This document shows positions 17,146 through 25,498 of a DNA stretch of 64,000 bases, piece by piece. This DNA is from Streptomyces sp. RPA4-2 (GTDB taxonomy: Bacteria; Actinomycetota; Actinomycetes; Streptomycetales; Streptomycetaceae). Position numbers and translations under genes: made by a program. The notes below the pieces were generated by a model, which was given only the letters and a program-made list of their open reading frames with translations, was not told the origin of the DNA and searched no databases. How positions within the stretch are numbered: position 1 is the stretch's first letter; each line of letters begins with the position of its first letter. The DNA is taken from positions 7,130,001-7,194,000 of the forward strand of contig NZ_CP050975.2 of the NCBI RefSeq assembly GCF_012273515.2. The letters are read 5' to 3'.

Positions 17146-18425
17146 GCGACCTGTACGCACGGCACAAGGCGGTACTGCCCGACTGGCTCGCCCTCTACTA
17201 CCAGGACCCGCTGGAGATCACCCACGGCGAGGGCCGCCACGTCTGGGACGCCGACGGCAACAAGTACCTGGACTTCTTCGGCGGCATCCTGACGACGATG
17301 ACCGCGCACGCGCTTCCGGAGGTGACCAAGGCCGTCAGCGAGCAGGCCGGCCGGATCATCCACTCCTCCACGCTCTACCTCAACCGGCCGATGGTCGAAC
17401 TCGCGGAGCGCATTGCCCAGTTGTCGGGCATCCCGGACGCCCGTGTCTTCTTCACCACCTCCGGCACCGAGGCCAACGACACGGCCCTGCTGCTCGCCAC
17501 CGCCCACCGGCGCAGCAACCAGATCCTGGCGATGCGCAACAGCTACCACGGCCGGTCCTTCAGCGCGGTCGGCATCACCGGCAACAAGGGCTGGTCGCCG
17601 ACCTCGCTCTCGCCGCTGCAGACGCTGTACGTCCACGGCGGAGTCCGCACCCGCGGTCCCTACGCCGGCCTGTCCGACGCCGAGTTCATCGCCGCCTGCG
17701 TCGAGGACCTCAGGGACCTGCTCGGCCACGTCCGGCCGCCGGCGGCCCTGATCGCCGAACCCGTCCAGGGCGTCGGCGGCTTCACGATCCCGCCCGACGG
17801 TCTGTACGCGGCCTTCCGCGAGGTCCTCGACGAGCACGGCATCCTCTGGATCGCCGACGAGGTACAGACCGGCTGGGGCCGCACCGGCGAGCACTTCTGG
17901 GGCTGGCAGGCGCACGACGCCGCGGGCCCGCCGGACATGCTGACCTTCGCCAAGGGCATCGGCAACGGCATGTCCATCGGCGGCGTCGTCGCCCGTGCCG
18001 AGATCATGAACTGCCTGGACTCCAACTCCATCTCGACCTTCGGCGGCTCACCGGTCACGATGGCGGCGGGGCTGGCGAACCTCGCCTACCTCCTCGAACA
18101 CGACCTCCAGGGCAACGCCCGGCGCGTCGGAGGGCTGCTCATCGAGCGGCTGCGGGCCATCGCCGCACAGGTCGACGGCGTACGGGAGGTCCGCGGCCGC
18201 GGACTGATGATCGGCATCGAACTGGTGAAGCCCGGCACCGACGAGGCACATCCCGAGGGCGCCGCCGCCGTGCTCGAGGCGGCCCGCGAGGAAGGCCTGT
18301 TGATCGGCAAGGGCGGCGGTCACGACACCAGCGTGCTGCGCATCGCGCCGCCACTGTCCCTCACCGTCGCCGAGGCGGAGGAGGGCGCGGCGATCCTCGA
18401 TCGCGCGCTGAGGTGCACCCGGTAA
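17142..18425 (+). CDS. Class III PLP-dependent aminotransferase (beta-alanine/omega-amino acid type)
   Basis: A 427-residue fold-type I aminotransferase. PLP-binding motifs are FFTTSGTEANDTALLLA, IADEVQTGWGRTG and the Schiff-base Lys271 in TFAKGIGNGMS. Members act on amino groups away from the alpha carbon (beta-alanine, GABA, beta-aminoisobutyrate) or glyoxylate. Coupling to a beta-ureidopropionase suggests beta-alanine or beta-aminoisobutyrate as donor. The GTG at 17142 overlaps the previous stop by four bases. Confidence 0.88.
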   Translation: MSDLYARHKAVLPDWLALYYQDPLEITHGEGRHVWDADGNKYLDFFGGILTTMTAHALPEVTKAVSEQAGRIIHSSTLYLNRPMVELAERIAQLSGIPDARVFFTTSGTEANDTALLLATAHRRSNQILAMRNSYHGRSFSAVGITGNKGWSPTSLSPLQTLYVHGGVRTRGPYAGLSDAEFIAACVEDLRDLLGHVRPPAALIAEPVQGVGGFTIPPDGLYAAFREVLDEHGILWIADEVQTGWGRTGEHFWGWQAHDAAGPPDMLTFAKGIGNGMSIGGVVARAEIMNCLDSNSISTFGGSPVTMAAGLANLAYLLEHDLQGNARRVGGLLIERLRAIAAQVDGVREVRGRGLMIGIELVKPGTDEAHPEGAAAVLEAAREEGLLIGKGGGHDTSVLRIAPPLSLTVAEAEEGAAILDRALRCTR

Positions 18426-18451
18426 GAGAACCTGAGCAAGGGAACGTCGCC

Positions 18452-20011
18452 ATGACCACCGCCTCGGACACCGCCCTGTCGGTACGCCAGGTCCTCACCC
18501 TGGAACGGGTGCTCGCCGGAGAGCCCGAGGTGGTGGCGGGCGCGGGCCACCTCGACCGGCCCGTGCGCTGGGTGCACGTCGCGGAGGCCGCCGACGTGGG
18601 GGTGATGCTCAGCGGCGGCGAAATGGTGCTCACCACCGGCGTGCTGCTGGCCGGCGACCCGGACGCGCAGGCCGAGTACATCCGTTCGCTGCACCGCGCG
18701 GAGGCCGCGGCCGTCGTCCTCGGACTCGGCCGGGCCTTCCCCGCACCGCCGGACGTGATGCGCCGGGCCGCCGAGCGGTGCGGGCTGCCCATGGTCGTAC
18801 TGCACCGCCCCTTCCCCTTCGCCGAGTTGACGGAAGAAGTGCAGTCCCGGCTGGTCAGCAGCAAGTTCGCGGCCGTGAGTCTGTCCGAGTCGGTACGCAC
18901 CACGCTCACCGGCCTCATCACCTCGGGCGCCCCCATGCAGCGGATCCTCGACGAGATCGCGGGCCACGCGGCCTGCCCCGTCGTCGTCACCAACCTCGCC
19001 CACCGGGTCCTCGCCACCGCGGGGGAGCGGTCCGCGGTGGACGACGTGCTGCGCGACTGGGAGCGCATCGCCCGGCAGGCGGGCGGCAGCGAGGGCGACG
19101 GGTGGATCCGGGCGGAGCTGGGCGGCCGGGGCGAGCGCTGGGGCCGCATCGTGCTGTGCGGTCACCGCGGCGACGCGGTGACCGGGCGGCTGCTCGCCGA
19201 CCGGGCCGCCGAGGCCCTGGTCCTGCACCGGATGCTCGCCGGCTCCACGCACACCTGGGAGGAGGAGTCCGCGCAGAGCCTGCTCACCGACCTCGTGAGC
19301 GGGGTCGTACCGGCGCGGCAGCTCCTCCCGCGAGCGCGCGCTGCGGGGCTGCCCGTGAACCGGCGGTCGTTCGTGCCGCTGGCCGTCCGGGACGGCGACC
19401 CGGCCCAACTGGACCGTGTGCTCAGGCTGCTGGGCCTGTCCGGACTCGTCGCCGAACTCGCCGACGGGGCCACCGCCGTGCTGCTGAGCCTCGCCCGGGA
19501 CCAGGACGCCGAGGCGCTGGCCGCGCACTTCGCCGCCCGGCTGCGCCACGAGACCGGCGCCCCCGCGACCGTGGCGGCCGCCTCCGCGCGTCACGCCTGG
19601 GACGACGTCCCCGGCGGCCTGCGAGAGGCCCTGCACGTCGCCGAGGCCGCCGCCGACACTCCCGTCGGCCAGGAGGACCACCCGGTGCTCGTACGGCTGC
19701 GTGACGTCCATCTGCGCGGTCTGGTGCGGCTGCTCAGGGACGACCCGCACGTCCAGTCCTTCGCCGAACGGGAGCTGGACGGGCTGCTGTGCGGGGCCGA
19801 CGCGGAGTCGGAGCTGCTGCCCGTGCTGCGGACGTATCTCGCGACGGGCCGCAACAAGTCCCGCACCGCGCAGCTCCACCACGTCAGCAGGCCCGCGCTC
19901 TACCGCCGGCTGGAGGCGATAGAGGCGCGCCTCGCCGTCGACCTCGACGACTTCGAACAGGCGGCCTCCGTACACATCGCGCTGCTCGCGCACGACGCTC
20001 AACGACGGTGA
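18452..20011 (+). CDS. PucR-family transcriptional regulator
   Basis: A 519-residue regulator. The N-terminal PucR sensory domain spans about residues 8-130 (SVRQVLTLERVLAGEPEVVAG). A GGDEF-like middle region follows. The C-terminal HTH_30 spans about 455-515 (LRTYLATGRNKSRTAQLHHVSRPALYRRLEAIEARL). Bacillus PucR controls purine/allantoin catabolism and the family often sits in nitrogen-catabolic clusters. The ATG at 18452 has GCAAGGGA upstream. It lies 26 bases after the aminotransferase, so probably co-transcribed and autoregulated. Confidence 0.88.
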   Translation: MTTASDTALSVRQVLTLERVLAGEPEVVAGAGHLDRPVRWVHVAEAADVGVMLSGGEMVLTTGVLLAGDPDAQAEYIRSLHRAEAAAVVLGLGRAFPAPPDVMRRAAERCGLPMVVLHRPFPFAELTEEVQSRLVSSKFAAVSLSESVRTTLTGLITSGAPMQRILDEIAGHAACPVVVTNLAHRVLATAGERSAVDDVLRDWERIARQAGGSEGDGWIRAELGGRGERWGRIVLCGHRGDAVTGRLLADRAAEALVLHRMLAGSTHTWEEESAQSLLTDLVSGVVPARQLLPRARAAGLPVNRRSFVPLAVRDGDPAQLDRVLRLLGLSGLVAELADGATAVLLSLARDQDAEALAAHFAARLRHETGAPATVAAASARHAWDDVPGGLREALHVAEAAADTPVGQEDHPVLVRLRDVHLRGLVRLLRDDPHVQSFAERELDGLLCGADAESELLPVLRTYLATGRNKSRTAQLHHVSRPALYRRLEAIEARLAVDLDDFEQAASVHIALLAHDAQRR

Positions 20012-20059
20012 AACACCGGATGACTCAGGTGAAACATGCGACGACGCGGGGGTGACACC
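20008..20059. promoter_or_regulatory. Three phased direct repeats upstream of the second nitrilase gene
   Basis: GGTGAAACA (20008-20016), GGTGAAACA (20029-20037) and GGTGACACC (20051-20059) are spaced 21 and 22 bp, i.e. two helical turns, so they face the same side of DNA. The first overlaps the end of pucR. The array ends 97 bases before the nitrilase start, a typical activator position. Confidence 0.55.
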
Positions 20060-20156
20060 GTGGAACGGCAACGCACCTCAGACGTGACACGGTGCACCTC
20101 AAAGCCGCCTGCCGGGCTTTCTAGGCTCCTCGCACACCGAGCGACCGGAGGTCCCG

Positions 20157-20999
20157 ATGAGCAGAGTGATCCGCGCCGCCGTCTTCCAGACCGCCTGGAC
20201 CGGCGACAAGGAGTCGATGATCCAGGTCCACGAGCAGGCGGCCCGCGACGCCGCCGCGCAGGGCGCACAGGTCCTGTGTTTCCAGGAGCTCTTCTACGGG
20301 CCCTACTTCTGCCAGGTCCAGGACAAGGCGTTCTACGAGTACGCCGAGCAGATCCCCGAGGGCCCGATCGTCCGGCGCTTCCAGGCGCTCGCCGAGGAAC
20401 TGGGCATCGTCCTCGTCCTGCCGATGTACGAGGAGGAGCAGCCCGGGGTCCTGTACAACACCGCGGCGGTGATCGACGCCGACGGTTCCTACCTGGGCAA
20501 GTACCGCAAGACCCACATCCCGCAGGTCGCGGGGTTCTGGGAGAAGTTCTACTTCCGGCCGGGCAACTCCGGCTGGCCGGTCTTCGACACCGCCGTCGGC
20601 AGGATCGGTGTCTACATCTGCTACGACCGGCACTTCCCGGAGGGCTGGCGCGCGCTGGGTCTCGCGGGTGCCGAGATCGTCTTCAACCCCTCGGCCACCT
20701 CGCGCGGGCTCTCCGGCTACCTGTGGCAGCTGGAACAGCCGGCCGCGGCCGTCGCCAACGAGTACTTCGTGGGCGCGATCAACCGGGTGGGGGTCGAGGA
20801 GTACGGCGACAACGACTTCTACGGGACGAGCTACTTCGTCGACCCGGAGGCCCAGTTCGTCGGCGAGGTGGCGAGCGACAAGGAGAACGAACTCGTCGTC
20901 CGCGACCTGGACATGGCCAAGCTCCGCGAGGTGCGCGACCGGTGGCAGTTCTACCGGGACCGCGCCCCGGGCGCGTACGGGCCGCTGACGGCTCCCTGA
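20157..20999 (+). CDS. Nitrilase-superfamily amidohydrolase, beta-ureidopropionase type (copy 2)
   Basis: A 280-residue paralogue of the protein at 16303, alignable without gaps and clearly very similar along its whole length. The triad is Glu44 (CFQELF), Lys118 (KYRKTHIP) and Cys155 (ICYDRHFPEGW). Differences concentrate in the N-terminal 60 residues and the C-terminal 25. Two copies in one cluster suggest either different substrates (N-carbamoyl-beta-alanine and its methyl homologue) or hetero-oligomers. It has its own promoter region with phased repeats. Confidence 0.88.
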   Translation: MSRVIRAAVFQTAWTGDKESMIQVHEQAARDAAAQGAQVLCFQELFYGPYFCQVQDKAFYEYAEQIPEGPIVRRFQALAEELGIVLVLPMYEEEQPGVLYNTAAVIDADGSYLGKYRKTHIPQVAGFWEKFYFRPGNSGWPVFDTAVGRIGVYICYDRHFPEGWRALGLAGAEIVFNPSATSRGLSGYLWQLEQPAAAVANEYFVGAINRVGVEEYGDNDFYGTSYFVDPEAQFVGEVASDKENELVVRDLDMAKLREVRDRWQFYRDRAPGAYGPLTAP

Positions 21000-21014
21000 C
21001 GGACGGTCCCTGGT

Positions 21015-21040
21015 GGGCCCGGCCGGCGGGGGCCGGGCCC
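21015..21040 (+). terminator. GC hairpin between nitrilase 2 and dihydropyrimidinase genes
   Basis: Perfect 10-bp stem (GGGCCCGGCC at 21015-21024 with 21031-21040) and a 6-nt loop. It may terminate or attenuate read-through. A TTGACC hexamer at 21083-21088 suggests a separate promoter for the next gene. Confidence 0.5.
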
Positions 21041-21147
21041 GCGGGCCGCCCTTCCCATCAGGTCTCCCCCGAGGAAACAGCGTTGACCTCAGCTTCTGAC
21101 AGCTTCGGAATTCCCCCAGTGCACGCACGACCGGAAGGAGAGGGAGC

Positions 21148-22548
21148 ATGAGCCGTACCGTCATCCGTGGTGGCCTCGTCATCACCGCGTCCGACGAGAT
21201 GCACGCCGACGTCCTGATCGAGGACGGCCGGGTCGTCGCGCTCGCCGCGAGCGGCACCCCGACGGCCGAGTCGTGGACGGCCGAGCGGACCATCGACGCC
21301 GCAGGGAAGTACGTCATCCCGGGCGGGGTCGACGCCCACACCCACATGGAGCTGCCGTTCGGCGGCACCTTCGCCTCCGACACCTTCGAGACGGGCACCA
21401 GGGCGGCGGCCTGGGGCGGCACCACCACCATCGTCGACTTCGCGGTGCAGAGCGTCGGCCACTCGCTGCGTGAGGGACTCGACGCCTGGAACGCCAAGGC
21501 CGACGGCCAGTGCGCCATCGACTACGCCTTCCACATGATCGTCTCGGACGTCAACCAGGACACGCTGAAGGAGATGGACCTGCTGGTCCAGGAGGGCGTC
21601 ACCTCCTTCAAGCAGTTCATGGCCTACCCCGGCGTCTTCTACAGCGACGACGGCCAGATCCTGCGCGCCATGCAGCGCTCCGCCGAGAACGGCGGCCTGA
21701 TCATGATGCACGCCGAGAACGGCATCGCGATCGACGTGCTCGTCGAGCAGGCGCTGGCCCGGGGCGAGACCGACCCGCGCTTCCACGGCGAGGTCCGCAA
21801 GGCGCTCCTGGAGGCCGAGGCCACCCACCGTGCCATCAAGCTCGCGCAGGTCGCGGGGGCACCCCTGTACGTCGTGCACGTCTCGGCGCAGGAGGCGGTC
21901 GCCGAGCTGGCGCGGGCGCGCGACGAGGGACTGAACGTGTTCGGCGAGACGTGCCCGCAGTACCTGTTCCTGTCGACGGACAACCTGGCCGAGCCGGATT
22001 TCGAGGGCTCGAAGTACGTGTGCAGCACCCCGCTGCGGCCCAGGGAGCACCAGGCCGCGCTCTGGCGGGGCCTGCGCACCAACGACCTCCAGGTGGTGTC
22101 GACGGACCACTGCCCCTTCTGCTTCGTGGGCCAGAAGGAGCTCGGCCGCGGTGACTTCTCGAAGATCCCCAACGGCCTGCCGGGCGTCGAGAACCGCATG
22201 GACCTGCTGCACCAGGCCGTGGTCGACGGACACCTCTCCCGCCGCCGCTGGATCGAGATCGCCTGCGCGACGCCGGCCCGGATGTTCGGCCTGTATCCGA
22301 AGAAGGGCACCATCGCGCCGGGCGCCGACGCCGACATCGTCATCTACGACCCGCACGCCGAGCAGGTCATGTCCGTCGAGACGCACCACATGAACGTCGA
22401 CTACTCGGCGTACGAGGGCAAGCGTGTCACCGGCCGGGTCGAGACCGTGCTTTCGCGTGGCGAACCGGTCATCACCGAGCGGGAGTTCACCGGACGCGCC
22501 GGGCACGGCGTCTACACCCCGCGCTCCACCTGTCAGTACCTTCTCTGA
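21148..22548 (+). CDS. hydA: Dihydropyrimidinase / D-hydantoinase
   Basis: A 466-residue amidohydrolase-superfamily enzyme that hydrolyses the ring of dihydrouracil, dihydrothymine or 5-substituted hydantoins to N-carbamoyl amino acids. Binuclear metal ligands are all visible: His64 and His66 (DAHTHMELPFGG), carboxylated Lys155 (TSFKQFMAYPG), His188 (MMHAENG), His244 (VVHVSAQEA) and Asp320 (VSTDHCPF). Length is normal. AAGGAGAGGGAGC precedes the ATG. Its product is the substrate of the neighbouring nitrilases. The LLM oxidoreductase gene follows after 18 bases. Confidence 0.93.
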   Translation: MSRTVIRGGLVITASDEMHADVLIEDGRVVALAASGTPTAESWTAERTIDAAGKYVIPGGVDAHTHMELPFGGTFASDTFETGTRAAAWGGTTTIVDFAVQSVGHSLREGLDAWNAKADGQCAIDYAFHMIVSDVNQDTLKEMDLLVQEGVTSFKQFMAYPGVFYSDDGQILRAMQRSAENGGLIMMHAENGIAIDVLVEQALARGETDPRFHGEVRKALLEAEATHRAIKLAQVAGAPLYVVHVSAQEAVAELARARDEGLNVFGETCPQYLFLSTDNLAEPDFEGSKYVCSTPLRPREHQAALWRGLRTNDLQVVSTDHCPFCFVGQKELGRGDFSKIPNGLPGVENRMDLLHQAVVDGHLSRRRWIEIACATPARMFGLYPKKGTIAPGADADIVIYDPHAEQVMSVETHHMNVDYSAYEGKRVTGRVETVLSRGEPVITEREFTGRAGHGVYTPRSTCQYLL

Positions 22549-22566
22549 GTGCCTAGGAGTGGCGCC

Positions 22567-23589
22567 ATGGACTTCGGACTCGTCCTGCAGACCGACCCCC
22601 CGGCCTCCCGCGTCATCGAGCTGATGAAGCGGGCCGAGGGCAACGGCTTCACGTACGGCTGGACCTTCGACTCCGCCGTGCTGTGGCAGGAACCCTTCGT
22701 GATCTACAGTCAGATCCTCGCCCACACCGAGAGGTTGACGGTCGGGCCGATGGTCACCAACCCGGGCACCCGCACCTGGGAGGTCACCGCCTCCACCTTC
22801 GCGACACTCAACGACATGTACGGCAACCGCACGGTGTGCGGCATCGGACGGGGCGACTCGGCGATGCGCGTCGCCGGACGCAAGCCGAACACGCTCGCCC
22901 GGATCAGCGGCGCGATGAAGGTCATCCGGGCGCTCGGCCGCGGCGAGGAGGCCGACCTCGGCGGCACGGTCATCAAGTTCCCCTGGGTCAGGCCCGGCGC
23001 CGAACTCCCGGTGTGGATGGCCGCGTACGGCCCCAAGGCACTGAAGATGACCGGTGAGGAGGCCGACGGTTTCATCCTCCAGCTCGCCGACCTCTATCTG
23101 ACCGAGTACATGGTCAAGGCGGTGAAGACCGCGGCGGCAGCGGCGGGCCGGGACCCGTCCGAGGTCACGATCTGTGTGGCCGCGCCCGCCTACGTCACCG
23201 AGGACGACTCGCCGGAGGCGATCGCCCACGCCCGTGAGCAGTGCCGCTGGTTCGGCGGCATGGTCGGCAACCACGTCGCCGACCTCGTCTCCAAATACGG
23301 CGAGCACTCCGCCGCCGTGCCCGAGGAACTCACCGACTACATCAAGGCCCGCGAGGGGTACGACTACTCCCACCACGGACGCAGCGACAACCCCGACACC
23401 ACCTTCGTCCCCGACGAGATCGTCGACCGGTTCTGCCTGATCGGCACCGCCGAGCAGCACGTCGAGAAGCTGAACGCGCTGCGCGAGCTGGGCGTCGACC
23501 AGTTCGCCCTGTACGACATGCACGACGCGCAGGAGGCCACCATCGACGCCTACGGGTCGAAGGTCATCCCGGCCGTCAACGGCCGATGA
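22567..23589 (+). CDS. TIGR03842-type LLM-class F420-dependent oxidoreductase
   Basis: A 340-residue luciferase-like monooxygenase-fold protein. It has the TIM-barrel motifs FGLVLQTD, GPMVTNPGTR, CGIGRGDSAMR and WMAAYGPKALKMTGEEADG. The subfamily is assigned to F420 users and commonly accompanies hydantoinase genes. It starts 18 bases after hydA with AGGAG upstream of ATG 22567, so it is co-expressed. A ring-reduction or ring-oxidation role in the same pathway is inference. Confidence 0.85.
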   Translation: MDFGLVLQTDPPASRVIELMKRAEGNGFTYGWTFDSAVLWQEPFVIYSQILAHTERLTVGPMVTNPGTRTWEVTASTFATLNDMYGNRTVCGIGRGDSAMRVAGRKPNTLARISGAMKVIRALGRGEEADLGGTVIKFPWVRPGAELPVWMAAYGPKALKMTGEEADGFILQLADLYLTEYMVKAVKTAAAAAGRDPSEVTICVAAPAYVTEDDSPEAIAHAREQCRWFGGMVGNHVADLVSKYGEHSAAVPEELTDYIKAREGYDYSHHGRSDNPDTTFVPDEIVDRFCLIGTAEQHVEKLNALRELGVDQFALYDMHDAQEATIDAYGSKVIPAVNGR

Positions 23590-23656
23590 CCATCTGAACG
23601 ACTGCTGGAAAGTGAGCCGTTGAGGCCACCCGCCTCTCGCCCGGCCCGCACCGCCC

Positions 23657-23837
23657 CTAGGGCGTGTTGCGAAAGTCCCGCCTGCCTCGCGACGCCTGGC
23701 ACGCACTCTCGCCGCACCGGGCGAAAACCCGAGTACGTCCAGTACGCGGGCTTCCGCCCGGCCCACCGAGAGCACGCACCAGACGCCGCGAGGCCCGCCC
23801 TCCGGGCGGACGACGGGACTTTCGCAACACGCCCTAG
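23657..23837. mobile_element. 181-bp MITE-like element with 24-bp perfect terminal inverted repeats
   Basis: Both ends are CTAG followed by GGGCGTGTTGCGAAAG...; 23657-23680 is the exact reverse complement of 23814-23837. The interior is largely self-complementary, with an inner hairpin around GGGCGAAAACCCGAGTAC / GTACGCGGGCTTCCGCCC, and has no coding capacity. A second, shorter, inverted relative lies at 59763-59848. It is a non-autonomous element moved by a transposase not in this window. It sits between the LLM gene and the permease gene and must affect read-through. Confidence 0.8.
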
Positions 23838-23946
23838 TACTCCCCTTCCCGCCGTCCCGGGAAGGGGGCCAGGGCGCTCTCTCCGCGCACCCCCCATGCG
23901 CCACCCGCACGGCCTTTCCGTCACTCCTCACTTGATTGGCCTGCCC

Positions 23947-25473
23947 ATGCCCGAGACCGTCCCCACCGACAGCCCGCCAACCGCCCAGGTCACACTCGCC
24001 GACGGCCGGGTGGAGATCGCCCCCGACACTCCGGCGCCCAGCGGTCCCTACGCCAACGAGGACCTGCTGCCGGTCCCGGTCGCCAAGCGGACCTGGACCA
24101 CGTACAACTTCTCGGCGCTCTGGGTCGGCATGGCCCACAACACCGCCTCCTGGACCCTGGCCTCCGGTCTGATCGCCGTGGGCATGGACTGGAAGCAAGC
24201 CGTGTTCACCATCGCGCTGGCCAACCTGATCGTGCTGGTCCCGATGCTGCTCACCGGGCACGCGGGGCCCAAGTACGGCATCCCCTTCCCGGTCTTCGCC
24301 CGCGCCTCCTTCGGGGTCCGCGGCGCCAACCTCCCCGCCGTCGTACGGGCGTTGGTGGCCTGCGGATGGTTCGGTATCCAGACCTGGATCGGCGGCGAGG
24401 CGATCTACTTCCTCGCCGGGAAGCTCTTCGGGGACAGCTGGGCGAACGCCTCGCACATCGGCGGCTACGCGTGGACGATGTGGCTGTCCTTCGTGATCTT
24501 CTGGGTGCTGCAGGTCGCGATCATCTACCGGGGCATGGAGACGATCCGCCGCTTCGAGAACTGGGCGGCGCCCTTCGTGCTCGTCGGCGCCGGCGTCATG
24601 CTGTGGTGGATGAGCAGCAAGGCGGGCGGCTTCGGCCCGTTGCTCGACCAACCCTCCAAGCTCGGCTGGGGCGACGGCTTCTGGAAGCTGTTCTGGCCCT
24701 CGCTCATGGGCATGATCGGCTTCTGGTCCACCCTGTCCCTGAACATCCCCGACTTCACCCGCTACGGCAAGAGCCAGAAGGCGCAGACCTGGGGCCAGGC
24801 GCTCGGCCTGCCCACCACGATGACGCTCTTCGCCTTCCTGTCCGTCATGGTCACCTCGGGATCGCAGGCCGTGTACGGCGAGGCGATCTGGGACCCGGTC
24901 AAGCTGGCCGCAAAGACGGACAACGTCGCCGGCATCGTCTTCGCGCTGGTCACCGTGCTGGTCGCGACCCTGTCCGTGAACATCGCGGCCAACCTGGTCT
25001 CCCCGGCCTTCGACTTCTCCAACATCGCACCCAGGAGGATCAGTTTCCGGGCCGGCGCCATGACCACCTGCGTCCTCGGTGTGCTGATCTTCCCCTGGAA
25101 GCTGTACTCCGACCCGCAGGGCTACATCTTCACCTGGCTCGGTCTGGTCGGCGGTCTGCTCGGCACGGTCGCCGGCATCCTCATCGCCGACTACTGGATC
25201 CTGCGCCGCACCAGGCTCGACCTCGCCGACCTGTACCGCGCCGGCGGACGTTACTGGTACGACGGCGGCTGGAACTGGCGGGCCGTCGTCGCCTTCGTCA
25301 CCGGCGGTGTCCTGGCCGTCGGCGGCGCCGACTTCCACCCGCTGATCGACGGGCGGCCCATCCCGGCGCTGTCGTCGCTCGCCGACTACGGCTGGGCGGT
25401 GGGCCTGGGCACGTCGCTGGTGCTCTACACGGGCCTGATGCTGCTGAGGGGCCGGCCGGAGGCCGACGCCTGA
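23947..25473 (+). CDS. NCS1-family nucleobase/hydantoin/allantoin permease
   Basis: A 508-residue membrane transporter with about 12 helices. NCS1 features include NEDLLPVPVAKRTWTTYNFSALWVGMAHN before helix 1, WTLASGLIAVGM, and NIPDFTRYGKSQKAQ in the middle. C-terminal IADYWILRRTRLDLADLY is the classic DYxxLRR signature. The family includes Mhp1 (hydantoins), allantoin and uracil permeases. Being last in the dihydropyrimidinase cluster, it probably imports the ring substrate. The ATG at 23947 is used; the upstream open frame runs through the MITE. Confidence 0.9.
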   Translation: MPETVPTDSPPTAQVTLADGRVEIAPDTPAPSGPYANEDLLPVPVAKRTWTTYNFSALWVGMAHNTASWTLASGLIAVGMDWKQAVFTIALANLIVLVPMLLTGHAGPKYGIPFPVFARASFGVRGANLPAVVRALVACGWFGIQTWIGGEAIYFLAGKLFGDSWANASHIGGYAWTMWLSFVIFWVLQVAIIYRGMETIRRFENWAAPFVLVGAGVMLWWMSSKAGGFGPLLDQPSKLGWGDGFWKLFWPSLMGMIGFWSTLSLNIPDFTRYGKSQKAQTWGQALGLPTTMTLFAFLSVMVTSGSQAVYGEAIWDPVKLAAKTDNVAGIVFALVTVLVATLSVNIAANLVSPAFDFSNIAPRRISFRAGAMTTCVLGVLIFPWKLYSDPQGYIFTWLGLVGGLLGTVAGILIADYWILRRTRLDLADLYRAGGRYWYDGGWNWRAVVAFVTGGVLAVGGADFHPLIDGRPIPALSSLADYGWAVGLGTSLVLYTGLMLLRGRPEADA

Positions 25474-25498
25474 CGCACGACCGCGCGAGGGAGGACGG

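Noticed and set aside
16303..20999. Reading the two nitrilases as nitrile-degrading enzymes
   Set aside because: CYDRHFPEGW and the dihydropyrimidinase context point to the beta-ureidopropionase branch; nitrilases proper have a different Cys environment.
21058..25338. A 1426-codon open frame on the minus strand
   Set aside because: It is antisense to hydA, the LLM gene and the permease. Its Gly/Val/Asp/Arg-rich composition is the usual artefact of high third-position G/C; no domain is visible.
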